From assembly GCA_041391765.1 (NCBI GenBank), contig JAWKNJ010000016.1:1-64000 (forward strand): 64,000 nt of DNA. The letters are read 5' to 3'. The stretch is from SHAN690 sp041391765 (GTDB lineage: Bacteria; Bacteroidota; Bacteroidia; Flavobacteriales_G; Salibacteraceae). The notes beneath the pieces were generated by a model. The model was not told where the DNA came from. It ran no database searches and saw nothing but the letters and a program-made list of their open reading frames with translations. The translations under genes and the position numbers were made by a program. Below are positions 45,872 to 55,895 of the stretch, piece by piece; the first letter of the stretch is position 1, and each line of letters opens with the position of its first letter.

Positions 45872-47473
45872 ATGAGGATAGCCCACCTTCTCCTGATTTC
45901 TTTGGTACTAGTGATTACTACACTTGGTGGCTGTCGCAAGAAGCGGGATTTAGCGAGTTGGAGTCCGGAAATAGTGGCTCCATTGGCATATGGTCGGATC
46001 AATTTGGCAGACTACGCGCCTGAAGAGTACATTGCTGTCGACAACGAGCGGTTAGTCCACTTTATCGCCAGCGACACACTAATCAATCTCGGACTTGATA
46101 CGATCATTGGTATTCCGGATTACAGCGTTGACACCTCATTTTTAATCCCCATTGGTGGGACTTCACTTCCACCCGGACTTCCATTCCTATCTAGTATAAA
46201 GGAAACTAAGTTTCCTTTAAAAGACGTTCGATTGACGCATGCCATTATTCGAGAATCTACCATCAAAATCTCGATGGTTAACAAAATCAAGGCACCAGTC
46301 CTTTTCATCTATGAAATCGCGAGTGCCACTTTGAATGGAGATACGTTTCGAATTGAAAAGCGAATCGAAGCAAATTCCTCGCTTAAGGAAGATTATCACC
46401 TTGATGGATACACACTTAACCTCAGGGGATCTGAAAATAAGTCCTACAATACCGTGTCCACCAAAATGCAAGTGATGATTCATCCTGATGAAGCGACTTC
46501 ACACATGTTCACGGCCGGTGAGAGTGTGGATATTAAAAGCACGGTTGCCGATATCATTCCGCAATATGTTGTCGGATATTTTGGCAACCAGATTGCGAAG
46601 TATGATGAGAAACAGTCGTTGACTCAATTTTCGGAATTACCGTTTGAGGAAATGAACATCACCGATTTTGATATCGTGATGACCGTAGACAATGGAATTG
46701 GCGCTGATTTGGGCCTTGTGATCAATGCTTTGGGGTCACAAAACACAACAATTGGTAGGGCATCTGCATTAAAGCATGACATCATCGGCTCGACACAACA
46801 ATTTACTCGGGCGATCAATTTATACGATGATCAAAACCCCGTAAAACACATTCGAAAAACAATTTCGTTCACAGATGAAAACAGCAATTTGGACGAGCTG
46901 TTGGAAATCAAACCTGATCAGTTTACTGCAGATCTGAGTATAGAAGTGAATCCGTTGGGCAATATTTCGAGAGGTAATGACTTTGCTTATTATGGGCACA
47001 ACCTCACGGCATTGATGGACTTGGATATTCCATTGGTTGTGAGTGCCAAGGGGCTGAGGTTGATCGATACCGTGGCTTTCGAATTTGATCGTCCCGAGGA
47101 AGACGACCCAACCCAGCGGTTGAATAGCGGAAATCTACGGTTCATTATCCAGAATGCCTATCCATTTGAAGCGGGTTTGCAATTCTATTTATTGGATCAA
47201 TCCGGGGTTCTGATAGACAGCTTAATGAATGGTCGCGCGTGGGTTGATGGTGCATTTGAAAATGAAAAGGGTTTGGTAGACGCTCCGGTTCAATCCATCG
47301 TGGAAATTCCGATCGATCAAACTCGTATTGACAATCTGGATGTAGCCTCGTTGCTAAAGGCGGATGTTAGGTTGAATACGGTTGGAACGGATTCAGTTCA
47401 CATTCGAACTGATGGATACATTGATTTCAAGGTTGTTACGGATTTGAGTATAAAAGCAGGTAAAATCAAATGA
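45872..47473 (+). CDS. Predicted lipoprotein, first gene of a three-gene chain
   Basis: A 533-residue protein. Start at ATG 45872: MRIAHLLLISLVLVITTLGG then acceptor C21 and RKKRDL; a TTG 21 bp upstream overlaps a CACCTTTG -7-like element and is less likely. The mature part is largely beta-type with repeated domain-like blocks (IKISMVNKIKAPVLFIYEI, TSKMQVMIHPDE-like), resembling periplasmic or surface beta-sandwich lipoproteins. No family is recognised. Its stop overlaps the next gene's ATG as ATGA, so the two are translated together; the partner is an outer-membrane barrel-like protein, suggesting a lipoprotein-barrel pair. Confidence 0.82.
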   Translation: MRIAHLLLISLVLVITTLGGCRKKRDLASWSPEIVAPLAYGRINLADYAPEEYIAVDNERLVHFIASDTLINLGLDTIIGIPDYSVDTSFLIPIGGTSLPPGLPFLSSIKETKFPLKDVRLTHAIIRESTIKISMVNKIKAPVLFIYEIASATLNGDTFRIEKRIEANSSLKEDYHLDGYTLNLRGSENKSYNTVSTKMQVMIHPDEATSHMFTAGESVDIKSTVADIIPQYVVGYFGNQIAKYDEKQSLTQFSELPFEEMNITDFDIVMTVDNGIGADLGLVINALGSQNTTIGRASALKHDIIGSTQQFTRAINLYDDQNPVKHIRKTISFTDENSNLDELLEIKPDQFTADLSIEVNPLGNISRGNDFAYYGHNLTALMDLDIPLVVSAKGLRLIDTVAFEFDRPEEDDPTQRLNSGNLRFIIQNAYPFEAGLQFYLLDQSGVLIDSLMNGRAWVDGAFENEKGLVDAPVQSIVEIPIDQTRIDNLDVASLLKADVRLNTVGTDSVHIRTDGYIDFKVVTDLSIKAGKIK

Positions 47474-48723
47474 TAGGCCTGCGATACATACCGTTCTGTT
47501 TCGGCATGTTGCTTTCGGCTTCAGTAACAGCCCAACAACCAACGTTTCAGCATTGGTCAAGCCACAGAACGGGTGCTTCATTCATCGGGCTCAATGCATC
47601 CGGTGTTGCAGCGTCATCCGACTTTGGAAACGCTTTCGTCAAAGACTTTCTCAGTGCAGATCATATAGATTCAGCTGCCATTGCCTCCGGGTTGAAGCAC
47701 TTAGACCCGTTTGCAAACCGCATCGGAGGAGATTATGATGTTGCTCTGATGGCGAAGCTTAATGTTGCTCATAGTGCCCATTCCATTCTGTTTCGGCTCG
47801 CAGATGTTGCTCACTTACACGGCTCTGTTCCGCTCGCATCCGCTCAACTTTTGTTGATTGGAAACAAACCATTTCTTGGTGATACGGTCGTAGCTTCGGA
47901 AATGGAAGCCTCCCTTTGGAGATATCAGCAGGTTGGTATGGGTTGGCAATATGAACCTTCACCGGGTACATCTTATTTTGTGATGGCTTCCTACATCAAT
48001 GGTGAGCAATACCTCGATGCCAAGGTCGACAGGCTTTGGTTGTACACATCGACTTTGGGCGACACCTTAAGTGCCGGGTTGAATGGAGGGTATGCACAGT
48101 CGGATACCGGATCTGTTGGGTTCGCAAAGCCAAATGGTTACGGAGCTGCGCTGGATTTCGGTTTCGCTCGTGATTTTAAGAGCGAAGTTGGAGGTTGGCG
48201 CCTCAAGGCGGCTGTTTACAATTTAGGAATGGTTCAGTGGAACCCAAAAACAGTACACTTTGCAGCGGATACGAACCTGGAATGGACAGGAGTCAAGATC
48301 AATGACGTGACCAAAGTAGATGAACAATTTTCAGGAGGTACGTTGGAGGATAGTCTCGGCCAGAGCCTCACGAAATTGTATCACAAGGGATACACGAACG
48401 AAGTGATTCCGGGCTGGGCCCATGCTGAGCTAATGCGCTATCGAAATCAGGGTGCTGAGTTTGGTGGAGGAATGGCCATTCGATGGAAGGCCGGATACAA
48501 ACCATACGGATATTTAGTTGGCGGATACCGCTTCAACGACCACATTGCCATGCATGGGACTGCCGGCTATGGCGGTTATGCAGCATTGCAAATTGGTGTT
48601 CAGGCTTCGTTTGAATACGAGCACCTTGCCCTTGCTGCAAGGATCACTAATTTAGAAACGTTGGTCGTGCCCACGCAATACGCAGGGGGAGGAGCAAGCC
48701 TAAGCCTGAGATACATGCTATGA
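47470..48723 (+). CDS. DUF5723-like outer-membrane barrel protein
   Basis: A 417-residue exported protein. Signal peptide MIGLRYIPFCFGMLLSASVT AQ, then a sequence dominated by alternating strands with aromatic girdles (for example GWQYEPSPGTSYFVMASYIN, GGYAALQIGVQASFEYEHLA) and a C-terminal strand ending SLSLRYML with a terminal hydrophobic residue. This fits a beta-barrel, and the overall pattern resembles the Bacteroidota DUF5723 family; that label is my recollection and not a search result. It overlaps the upstream lipoprotein and the downstream broken gene by ATGA on both sides. Confidence 0.8.
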   Translation: MIGLRYIPFCFGMLLSASVTAQQPTFQHWSSHRTGASFIGLNASGVAASSDFGNAFVKDFLSADHIDSAAIASGLKHLDPFANRIGGDYDVALMAKLNVAHSAHSILFRLADVAHLHGSVPLASAQLLLIGNKPFLGDTVVASEMEASLWRYQQVGMGWQYEPSPGTSYFVMASYINGEQYLDAKVDRLWLYTSTLGDTLSAGLNGGYAQSDTGSVGFAKPNGYGAALDFGFARDFKSEVGGWRLKAAVYNLGMVQWNPKTVHFAADTNLEWTGVKINDVTKVDEQFSGGTLEDSLGQSLTKLYHKGYTNEVIPGWAHAELMRYRNQGAEFGGGMAIRWKAGYKPYGYLVGGYRFNDHIAMHGTAGYGGYAALQIGVQASFEYEHLALAARITNLETLVVPTQYAGGGASLSLRYML

Positions 48724-50130
48724 GAATACTGGCCCTCATATTTATCGCGTTCCTGTGCTCCCTGAGCGGGGTAGGTCCAGGACATGATCAGAAGTTATTT
48801 CACTGGGTAGCGAGTTTTCAGAAGAAGGGATAGAAATGAAATGGCATTCTGATTCTACGTTTCATTACGTGTCAATTCTTGGAAATAGTTCATGGCGAGG
48901 TAATTCGAACGCCCAATTAATTGAGTTAAAAGCAGGACTGGTGAAATTCTGAACGTAGTTTCAATCGGTGGGTCAGGTTCTGAAGAAGCAATTGATTTTG
49001 TCAGTGGAATTCGCTTATAGTAGTCTGTGGGCTATCAAACTCTCTAGAAACAGGATCTTATCTGGGATTTGTCTATTTTCTAACGAACTGGCAACTAGTG
49101 GGCGAACACTACTTCAGTGTCGATATTGGCTGGGCAAAATTCTCTAGAGTGCTTATTGACGAGGATATGGTTTATGGTATTCTGGAAAGTGTTGATGGCA
49201 AAGTTGCTCCCTGGTTATATCGATTCGACCTGAAGGGCAACCTACTGCACGGACAAGAGGCAACTTGTGGTCTTAATGGGTATCATTTTACGGAAATCCA
49301 AATCATCAGTCCAATCTGGTTTTTGAAGGCTTGCGGTAGTTTTCAAAGGCGATTCGTTGGATGGATTCTTGGTTAAACTTGACAAATCCTTCAATATTGA
49401 GTGGTCACATACGATGACGCTCTCCGGAAATGATGCGTATCAGGGTTTATTGAAACTAGTGATTCATCAATTGTGGTCATAGGTTATTCGGATGGTTTCA
49501 ATGAAAAGACGAGGACATCATGGTGTTTAAGCTGACACAATACGGTCAATTGTTGGATACACTGATACAAGGATACAATGTGGGGATTGACAATAGAAAC
49601 GATAGACCACTTGATATTATTGAAGAAAACGATACAGTCTACATCACGGGTTACACTGAAACTTATGGTCACGGAGGAAAGGAAGCCTTTATGACTGTAT
49701 TGAGTGCAGACCTAAAAATATTGCATGGATCAACAACGTTTGGCACAACTAGCGATCAATCTAGAGTGATTCTTAGGATGGAAAAAGTTTGATCGGTCTT
49801 GGCTTCACTGAGTATAAAGCCTTGGGTTCTGAAGATGCATTATTTTGGAGGAGAGATTCGTTCGATTACAACCAAACAATCATTTCATTGGAATATCAGA
49901 CTATAGTTGTGGGTGATACAATCTTGCATGTCCAAAATGGGTAAGTTATAAAGTCTTCAGTTTCGATTTTTACCAACGGAATAACCTGGTTGAGATTCGA
50001 ACTTCCGGTGATAGGCTTTTAGTCGCAAATTCATTGGATTGTCAGGGTAGAATTTCATCCCAAGTCTGCCAAGGATACAATAATGTTAGGCTTGACATTA
50101 GGTCAAGGGGCTCAATCTGGTTGTGATTAC
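48720..50130 (+). pseudogene. Frameshifted secreted repeat protein (SBBP/propeller-like)
   Basis: An ATG overlapping the DUF5723-like stop (ATGA) opens MRILALIFIAFLCSLSG, a good signal peptide, but the frame fails within 40 codons. Good protein continues in other frames: about 48783-48950 (SEVISLGSEFSEEG..., LIELKAG), about 48942-49014 (TGEILNVVSIGGSGSEEAID), 49098-49330, about 49370-49440 (LVKLDKSFNIEWSHT), 49520-49790 and beyond. Together they form propeller-type repeats (DIMVFKLTQYGQLLDTL, DTVYITGYTETYG). At least four frame changes are needed, so the gene is broken; sequencing error across this stretch is the alternative. Confidence 0.75.
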
Positions 50131-50169
50131 ATTCGATAATAGGGTTCATGTAAAAAGGTCTTTGTGCAT

Positions 50170-51732
50170 TGATCGTTTAAGAAGTTTAGAGTAGTTCCAT
50201 TACTGACTATACTTAGTTCAATAATAATCTATGGATTGTCCAATATTGAACTACCCCATTTTTTAAGGATGAAGCTTGGGTTTACGCACCGGGTATTCGT
50301 TCACTTGGAAATGATATTCCTTCCATTTTTACCGGATGCACTGCCAGTGGATTTGAGTAGAGTCACCCATTGCTTTTTCAATTCTTAGGTGGTCTGTGGA
50401 TGAAAGTGTTGGCCTTTCCAATGCAAGCGCACACTTATACGCTCTGTTGGTCACAGTGTTGTGCACACTCGCTGTGTATTGGCTACTCGAAAAGTCCTTT
50501 GGGCAAATGGCAGCCTTTTTCGCATCTGCGCTGGTCGCGATTCAACCCATTTTCGTTGCACAATCCGCCATGCTTTATCCGGAGATGATGATGACATTGG
50601 GTTTGATACTGGCCTTGAAGGGATACATTGAATTACAGAATTGGTTGTTCGCTATCGGATTGAGTATAGCCATTTATAGCAAAGAAACGGCAATCGTGTT
50701 TTTTGTCGCATTCATGGCCTGGGATTTTTTGCTGCTAATGTCATCAAGGAGTGGTTTAAAATCATTTGCAAAATACCTCGTTCCGGTGCTGGTGATGCTC
50801 TCTCATCCGGCACTGTTGTATTTGTATCACGGTTGGTTTTTATTTCCCGGACACACTGGCTATATCACATTTAATATTCAGGATATTAAATGGAATGCTC
50901 GAGGGGTGTTTGCATTTTTATTCGAAAAACAGAACAGAGGCTGGATAGTATATCCTGCCATAGTGCTTGGCGTGCTAAGCCTTCGATTGAGAAAAATCTG
51001 GTTCAACCTCTTGCTCATCGGCATTGGGTTTTCGGTCTACAAAGTTTTCGTTTGGAAGTGGGTGGTTCCTACCTGGCTTTATATAGTCATCATGCTGATC
51101 GGAATATTCAGTCCTCTGATACTTTGGCAATGGAGCAATAGAGGAAAAACCCTCAATTCGATCCACCATTTGATTGGGATATCATACCTCTTGCTCATAG
51201 GCTTTGTAATTTTTTCTTCCATGAACTTTTACACTCCGCGCTACATGCTTTGTGCAATTGCTTTGCAAGCTGTGCCAGCATGACGATTGTTTGGAACGTG
51301 GGATGGATACCAAGTTTTTGGTAAGATTATTCTTTCCGTTGTTGGGATTAGTTTGAGCGGGTATTCTTTGCTCACAGAGCGTTATTCCGGAGGCTTAACC
51401 TGGGCCTCTATGACGACCTCCGTGTTCAGCAAAACATGGTGAATTGGATGGTAGAAAACACACATCGCAGTGTGTCTATTTGCACCAATTTCGTCACTTC
51501 AAACTACCTAAGCAACCAGTACTCAGGTTATGTGGACATCGACAATTTCAAGTTTGGGAGCTTTTCAGACATTTGCGACAATTGTCACGATGCCGAATAC
51601 GTGATATACACTAAGACGAGCGGGGGATGCAAAACAACTTCTCCTTCCGAATTAGAATCTTCGGGCTATGAAATGGTATTCAGCGATACCATTGGAGCTT
51701 CTTACGCGACAGTTTATCGCAGAGTGGATTAG
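50170..51732 (+). pseudogene. Frameshifted GT39/PMT-type (ArnT-like) membrane glycosyltransferase
   Basis: Pieces in three frames make a plausible dolichyl-phosphate-mannose/ArnT-like enzyme. These are an N-terminal membrane helix (PLLTILSSIIIYGLSNIEL, from about 50194), DEAWVYAPGIRSLGNDIPS (from about 50270) with the acidic pair typical of GT-C enzymes, and then HPLLFQFLGGLW. A long intact stretch, 50396-51283, holds eight or so membrane helices, SAMLYPEMMM and SKETAIVF. The C-terminal soluble domain continues at 51436-51732 (VNWMVENTHRSVSICTNF ... YATVYRRVD). Breaks fall near 50262, 50355-50410 (including a TAG) and 51285-51436. The family transfers sugars from polyprenyl carriers at the outer membrane face. 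Confidence 0.75.
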
Positions 51733-52778
51733 TCAGCCTGGGTCTGTGCCTTTGCGTACGTTCTCCACTTTTCAAGCACTTGCGTCATGTCGTCAGGTAT
51801 TGGGCTTTCAAACATCATGAATTCACCTGTCGAAGGATGCTTGAAACCCAAGGTTTGTGCGTGAAGTGCTTGACGAGGAAGGATTGCGAAGCAATTATCA
51901 ATGAATTGTCGATACTTGGTAAAGGTTGTTCCTTTCACGATCTTATCACCGCCATAGCGCTTGTCACCAAAAATAGGATGGCCGATGTGTTTCATATGCA
52001 CCCTAATCTGGTGCGTGCGACCGGTATCCAGTTTGCATCGAACGAGCGTTACATAACCCAACCGTTCGAGCACTTCGTAGTGAGTCACCGCGTGTTTTCC
52101 CTGATCGCCTTCGGGATAAACAGCCATTTGTTTTCGGTCGTTTTTCGAGCGAGCAATGTTTCCTTCTATCGTTCCTGAATCAGACTCTATATCACCCCAA
52201 ACCAGGGCAATGTAATGCCGGTCAATGGTTCGATGAAAAAACATATGAGCAAGCTTCGTTAGTGCGTCTTCCGTTTTTGCCACTACAAGCAAACCGGTCG
52301 TGTCTTTATCAATTCGATGGGCAAGACCCGGCCAGGCGGTTTCACTTTTCGGATTTTTCGGAAGGTTTTGGAAATGATAAATCAGCGCATTGACGAGTGT
52401 TCCTGTGTAGTTTCCGTGGCCCGGATGCACTACAAAATTGGCGGGCTTGTCAACGACCACTACATCATCGTCCTCATACAATATGTTGATCGGAATGTTT
52501 TGAGGAATCAATTCCAGATCTCGCTTTGGATGTGGAAACACAATGGAGATCTGATCTCCGGGTTTGACCTTGTAATTCTGTTTTACCTCCTGTCCATTGA
52601 CCAGGACATTGCCGTTTTTAGCAGCTGCGGCTATTTTGTTTCTGGAGGCGTTAGGAAGTCTGTCGAAGAGGAACTTATCGATGCGTAAAACCGCTTGTCC
52701 ATCATCGGCAACAATGTTGAAATGCTCGTAAATTTCTTCTTGATCGTCTTCTTCAGAAAACAATTCGTGGTCAGACAT
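51729..52778 (-). CDS. RluA/RluD-family 23S rRNA pseudouridine synthase
   Basis: A 349-residue enzyme: N-terminal S4 RNA-binding domain (VLRIDKFLFDRLPNASRNKI ... VNGQEVKQNYKVKPGD), then the RluA catalytic domain with PANFVVHPGHGNYTGTLVNA and the catalytic-Asp motif AHRIDKDTTGLLVVAKT. The HPIFGDKRYGG and LHAQTLGFKHP motifs fit RluD. It modifies uridines in helix 69 if truly RluD; the family contains several paralogues. Third gene of the PASTA-T9SS-rluD unit (9 bp after the T9SS stop). Its 3' end touches the glycosyltransferase pseudogene. Confidence 0.93.
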   Translation of the reverse strand: MSDHELFSEEDDQEEIYEHFNIVADDGQAVLRIDKFLFDRLPNASRNKIAAAAKNGNVLVNGQEVKQNYKVKPGDQISIVFPHPKRDLELIPQNIPINILYEDDDVVVVDKPANFVVHPGHGNYTGTLVNALIYHFQNLPKNPKSETAWPGLAHRIDKDTTGLLVVAKTEDALTKLAHMFFHRTIDRHYIALVWGDIESDSGTIEGNIARSKNDRKQMAVYPEGDQGKHAVTHYEVLERLGYVTLVRCKLDTGRTHQIRVHMKHIGHPIFGDKRYGGDKIVKGTTFTKYRQFIDNCFAILPRQALHAQTLGFKHPSTGEFMMFESPIPDDMTQVLEKWRTYAKAQTQAD

Positions 52779-52787
52779 CGTCCTAAA

Positions 52788-54998
52788 CTATTTTGCAATG
52801 ATAAGCTTCGTAGTGTCGATCAGCTTGTTTTCAGGCGAAACCACGCGCACCATGTAAATGCCATTGCTCAAATGACTTACATAGATTGACTCACCAGGCG
52901 TTGTGAAACTGGTGGAAACTAACTGTCCACTGAGGTTGTAGATTTCCAGTTGTGCACGCTCATCAATTCCATTCAATCTGACCTCACCTGGGGTTGGATT
53001 TGGGTAGAGTTTAATGTCGCTCACCGATTTTGAACTCGGCTCAATGAAGCCTGTGGGATCCAACTCATTACCAAAGTCAGGTCGCATAAGAAGTGAACCT
53101 TCAAAAGATGCCGGTTCCCAGTGGGTCCCGGTCTTATAGAACAATCGATTTTCAACTTTGTTGTTCACGTCAAATCCCATGTAAATCTTGTCAGGGCTTA
53201 GCGTGCGAAATCCGATGTAGAACGTACCGGAAACCACTATAGGTTCTTCTAATTCGAACCGGGCAAATTTGTTGGCAAAAGAATACTTAGGATTCAGTGG
53301 AATAGATGATTCATAGGACGGAGCCGCACCAGTGTCTTCCCAAACATACAGATCAATTTCAAGTTGTTCAATGTCCTCTCCTACAACTCTCGGAAAATTG
53401 ATGTGAATGGCCTTCAGGGAATCAGCACCCGGAGATGTGAATTGATAAGCCAGGTATGTTCCCGCGCCAGTTAACGTATATGCTTTCTCGGCAACACCGT
53501 CATCATAAGCATAGTAATTCCAAAACGTTTGGTTGGTAACCACAGTGTCATTGGTAGTTTGATCATTTCCACCGCTCACACTGAAATAAGTCTTGGTTTT
53601 GAAAGTGGCCACGCTTTCGAGCACATCCGGGAACAACTGAGCAGAAGATTGCTCAAACAAGTACTTGTTGGTCACCTTCGGGGGCACATTAGGAATCTGA
53701 TTCGAGGTGAAGAGATCAACCACATTGCCTTGTGGGTCTTCAATTTGATATTCGATGTAATTGATGAAAGATGAGGATGCACCTAAATTTCGCACGTTCA
53801 CGTCAGTTGATGCCGCTTGAAGCTGAGCGGGGTAATCCAAATAGTGTTCATATGGAACACTGCTGTATGGATAGGTAAAGGAAGACATTCCAGAAACAAA
53901 TGCAATATCGGAAATGGAATCTGAGGTGATTGGATTGCGATTCTGGTCTATGCGCACATAGTCAATGTGCCAGTGATCGAGGCTGCCATAGAGAGAAGCA
54001 TAGTTTCGGAAACGAAATCGGAAACCGGGTTGCTTGTGTTCAGGTTTGTCGATAGCCACCCAAACGTGATTCCATTTGTCTGTTTCATCCAACTCACCTT
54101 TCCTTCCCCAGGCCCATGTCCATGTGCCTTCCGTTGGGTCCAGAAACTCAAGAACCAGTGAATCGCTAGTTTCGGGGTTGTTACCATAACCACCTGGTTG
54201 GTAAAAGAAACTCATATAGACGTTGGGTGTTTCAGGCTCTATCCAAATCGGCTTTGACTCCAACGTGTCGGCTGCCCCAAATGTTGATTCAGAGCTGTAA
54301 TCGTATGGTGTTCCCAGGGCATCGGTTCCATCCAATGTCACCGTTCCAATGGTCGGTGGGTTGATGGCGAATGATCGGTTAACATATGGTGCTCCGCTAC
54401 CTGCCTCATCGGCCGGAGTCACCCAAAGCGTAGGGTCATCATCAACAACGTAAAACGTGTCCACGGTGTTAACCAGCGTGGTTTCCGGCTGAATCTTTTG
54501 TTGCGTAACCGCTCCTGTGCCTAAATCGATAGTGGTTTCAATATTTAACCAACCTGTATCACCGCCAATGATCTCGCCCAGCGTATCATAAAAGCTTACA
54601 AGCTGCAATTCATTCGCTTCTTTCCAATTGCTTGCCCCGGCTTTGGTGTAAGTATAGGTCGTATCATATACAAGTTGAAGCGTATCCGGATGATTGCCGT
54701 TGACCGTAAACTTATATACAAACTCAAGCGAAATGTTTGCATCGGAGATTTTAGCCTTGTACCGCTTGATTTTATCCGATGAAAAGTCATCGAAGAACGG
54801 AAGGTTAAGTGTGTCGATTTCGTAGATGAAATGATGTCTTCTGATCATGCGCTCATTTGGCTGATCAGCCTGAATCGCTTCTTGACGTTGCTTTAGTGCC
54901 TCATTAAAACGAAGATCAACAAGTTGATCCTGTGCCGTTGACTTCAAGGACAGCCCTGTGGCGCAGATCAAAAGCAATATGGTCTCTGAAATTCTCAC
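52788..54998 (-). CDS. Secreted T9SS type A sorting-domain protein
   Basis: A 736-residue protein with signal peptide MRISETILLLICATGLSLKS. The long middle region is beta-rich, with few clear domains: a 'choice-of-anchor'-like segment around residues 230-340 (SKPIWIEPETPNVYMSFFYQ, FRFRFRNYASLYGSLDHWHI) and no catalytic motif recognised. The last ~75 residues are a T9SS type A domain (KLYPNPTPGEVRLNG ... GIYMVRVVS ... LIIAK). Its ATG overlaps the PASTA gene's stop as ATGA, and rluD follows after 9 bp, so it sits in a conserved-looking housekeeping operon. Surface role unknown. Confidence 0.88.
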   Translation of the reverse strand: MRISETILLLICATGLSLKSTAQDQLVDLRFNEALKQRQEAIQADQPNERMIRRHHFIYEIDTLNLPFFDDFSSDKIKRYKAKISDANISLEFVYKFTVNGNHPDTLQLVYDTTYTYTKAGASNWKEANELQLVSFYDTLGEIIGGDTGWLNIETTIDLGTGAVTQQKIQPETTLVNTVDTFYVVDDDPTLWVTPADEAGSGAPYVNRSFAINPPTIGTVTLDGTDALGTPYDYSSESTFGAADTLESKPIWIEPETPNVYMSFFYQPGGYGNNPETSDSLVLEFLDPTEGTWTWAWGRKGELDETDKWNHVWVAIDKPEHKQPGFRFRFRNYASLYGSLDHWHIDYVRIDQNRNPITSDSISDIAFVSGMSSFTYPYSSVPYEHYLDYPAQLQAASTDVNVRNLGASSSFINYIEYQIEDPQGNVVDLFTSNQIPNVPPKVTNKYLFEQSSAQLFPDVLESVATFKTKTYFSVSGGNDQTTNDTVVTNQTFWNYYAYDDGVAEKAYTLTGAGTYLAYQFTSPGADSLKAIHINFPRVVGEDIEQLEIDLYVWEDTGAAPSYESSIPLNPKYSFANKFARFELEEPIVVSGTFYIGFRTLSPDKIYMGFDVNNKVENRLFYKTGTHWEPASFEGSLLMRPDFGNELDPTGFIEPSSKSVSDIKLYPNPTPGEVRLNGIDERAQLEIYNLSGQLVSTSFTTPGESIYVSHLSNGIYMVRVVSPENKLIDTTKLIIAK

Positions 54999-55801
54999 TT
55001 TAGTAGCGCCTTCAATGAGTCTGAATTAACCTCTGGCACCTTCGAATGATCAGACGATAAATAAACGTTGACGGACGAGCCCATTGGAATGTGTTCATTC
55101 TGATTGTTTGATTGCCAGTAAACTAGGGAAGCAGTGGAGTCTTCTTTTGAAACGGCATCATGAATGACAGTCGCGCCTAGGTTCAGACTGTGGTTCAACA
55201 GCATTTCCTTTGCCTCATCCAAAGTCAAACCATAAAGAATTGGAACAGAAACGACTGCCCCGTCTTCCTTTTGACCAACCACAATGTCAATGGTAACACC
55301 CTTAGGTAGGTTGGATCCGACTTTCACGGGTTTTCCCTTTACCTCAAATCCGATGGCGCAATTGGTGCATGGATCAGGTCTCGGAATCAGCTTGCCTATT
55401 TTGAATCCATATGAGGTGAGTTTTGCTTGTGCTAAAGGAAGGCCTTGGTTAATCACGTTTGGAAGTTTTGTTTGTGGGACAATGTAACGTGTAACGGTCA
55501 AGTATATTTTTCGACCTGACTTGACCAGCGAAGTTCCACGTGGCTCTTGGTCGACAATTTCACCTCCTCTTTTGCCTTCAATGAATAGCGAGTCAATCAC
55601 TTCGGCTACTAGGTCACTTTGCTTGAGCAGGCCTTCGGCTTCAATGATGTCATAGCCCGTTAAATCCGGTACCTCAATCGCTTCACCAGTTCGGGCATAG
55701 TTTTTAAGGTAGTAGTAAGTGGAAATGATCGTTAAAACGACAACAAATACAGCAATGGCAAGCTGCTGCACAAAGGATTTTGATAACAGGAATTTGAACA
55801 T
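54995..55801 (-). CDS. PASTA-domain membrane protein
   Basis: A 268-residue protein starting at ATG 55801, 6 bp after an exact -7 box; the frame is open 240 bp upstream but that extension crosses the divergent promoter. One membrane helix (about residues 14-33), then three PASTA domains on the outside: EVPDLTGYDIIEAEGLLKQS, KLPNVINQGLPLAQAKLTSY and SVPILYGLTLDEAKEMLLNH. PASTA modules bind peptidoglycan or beta-lactam-like ligands in Ser/Thr kinases; here there is no kinase. ddl lies nearby on the other strand. Inference: a cell-wall-related sensor or scaffold. Confidence 0.93.
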   Translation of the reverse strand: MFKFLLSKSFVQQLAIAVFVVVLTIISTYYYLKNYARTGEAIEVPDLTGYDIIEAEGLLKQSDLVAEVIDSLFIEGKRGGEIVDQEPRGTSLVKSGRKIYLTVTRYIVPQTKLPNVINQGLPLAQAKLTSYGFKIGKLIPRPDPCTNCAIGFEVKGKPVKVGSNLPKGVTIDIVVGQKEDGAVVSVPILYGLTLDEAKEMLLNHSLNLGATVIHDAVSKEDSTASLVYWQSNNQNEHIPMGSSVNVYLSSDHSKVPEVNSDSLKALLK

Positions 55802-55807
55802 TGCAGC

Positions 55808-55815
55808 CAAAGATA
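55808..55815 (-). promoter_or_regulatory. Bacteroidota -7 box (TATCTTTG) for PASTA operon
   Basis: Exact TAnnTTTG match on the minus strand, 6 bp before the PASTA ATG at 55801. It supports that start and a nearly leaderless mRNA. Confidence 0.6.
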
Positions 55816-55876
55816 AACGCTGTTTCACACCTTGAGATAGATAATGGTCCGCGATAATGTAAAGAGTATTATCACT

Positions 55877-55889
55877 TTTGCGGCAAAGT
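55877..55889 (+). promoter_or_regulatory. TTTGCGGCAAAGT element upstream of epimerase gene
   Basis: TTTGCGGCAAAGT, with an imperfect -7 box (CACTTTTG) overlapping its left end, 6 bp before ATG 55896. The same 13 bases occur before galE at 59830. The core tttg-cgg-caaa is a short inverted repeat. Confidence 0.45.
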
Positions 55890-55895
55890 GACTTT

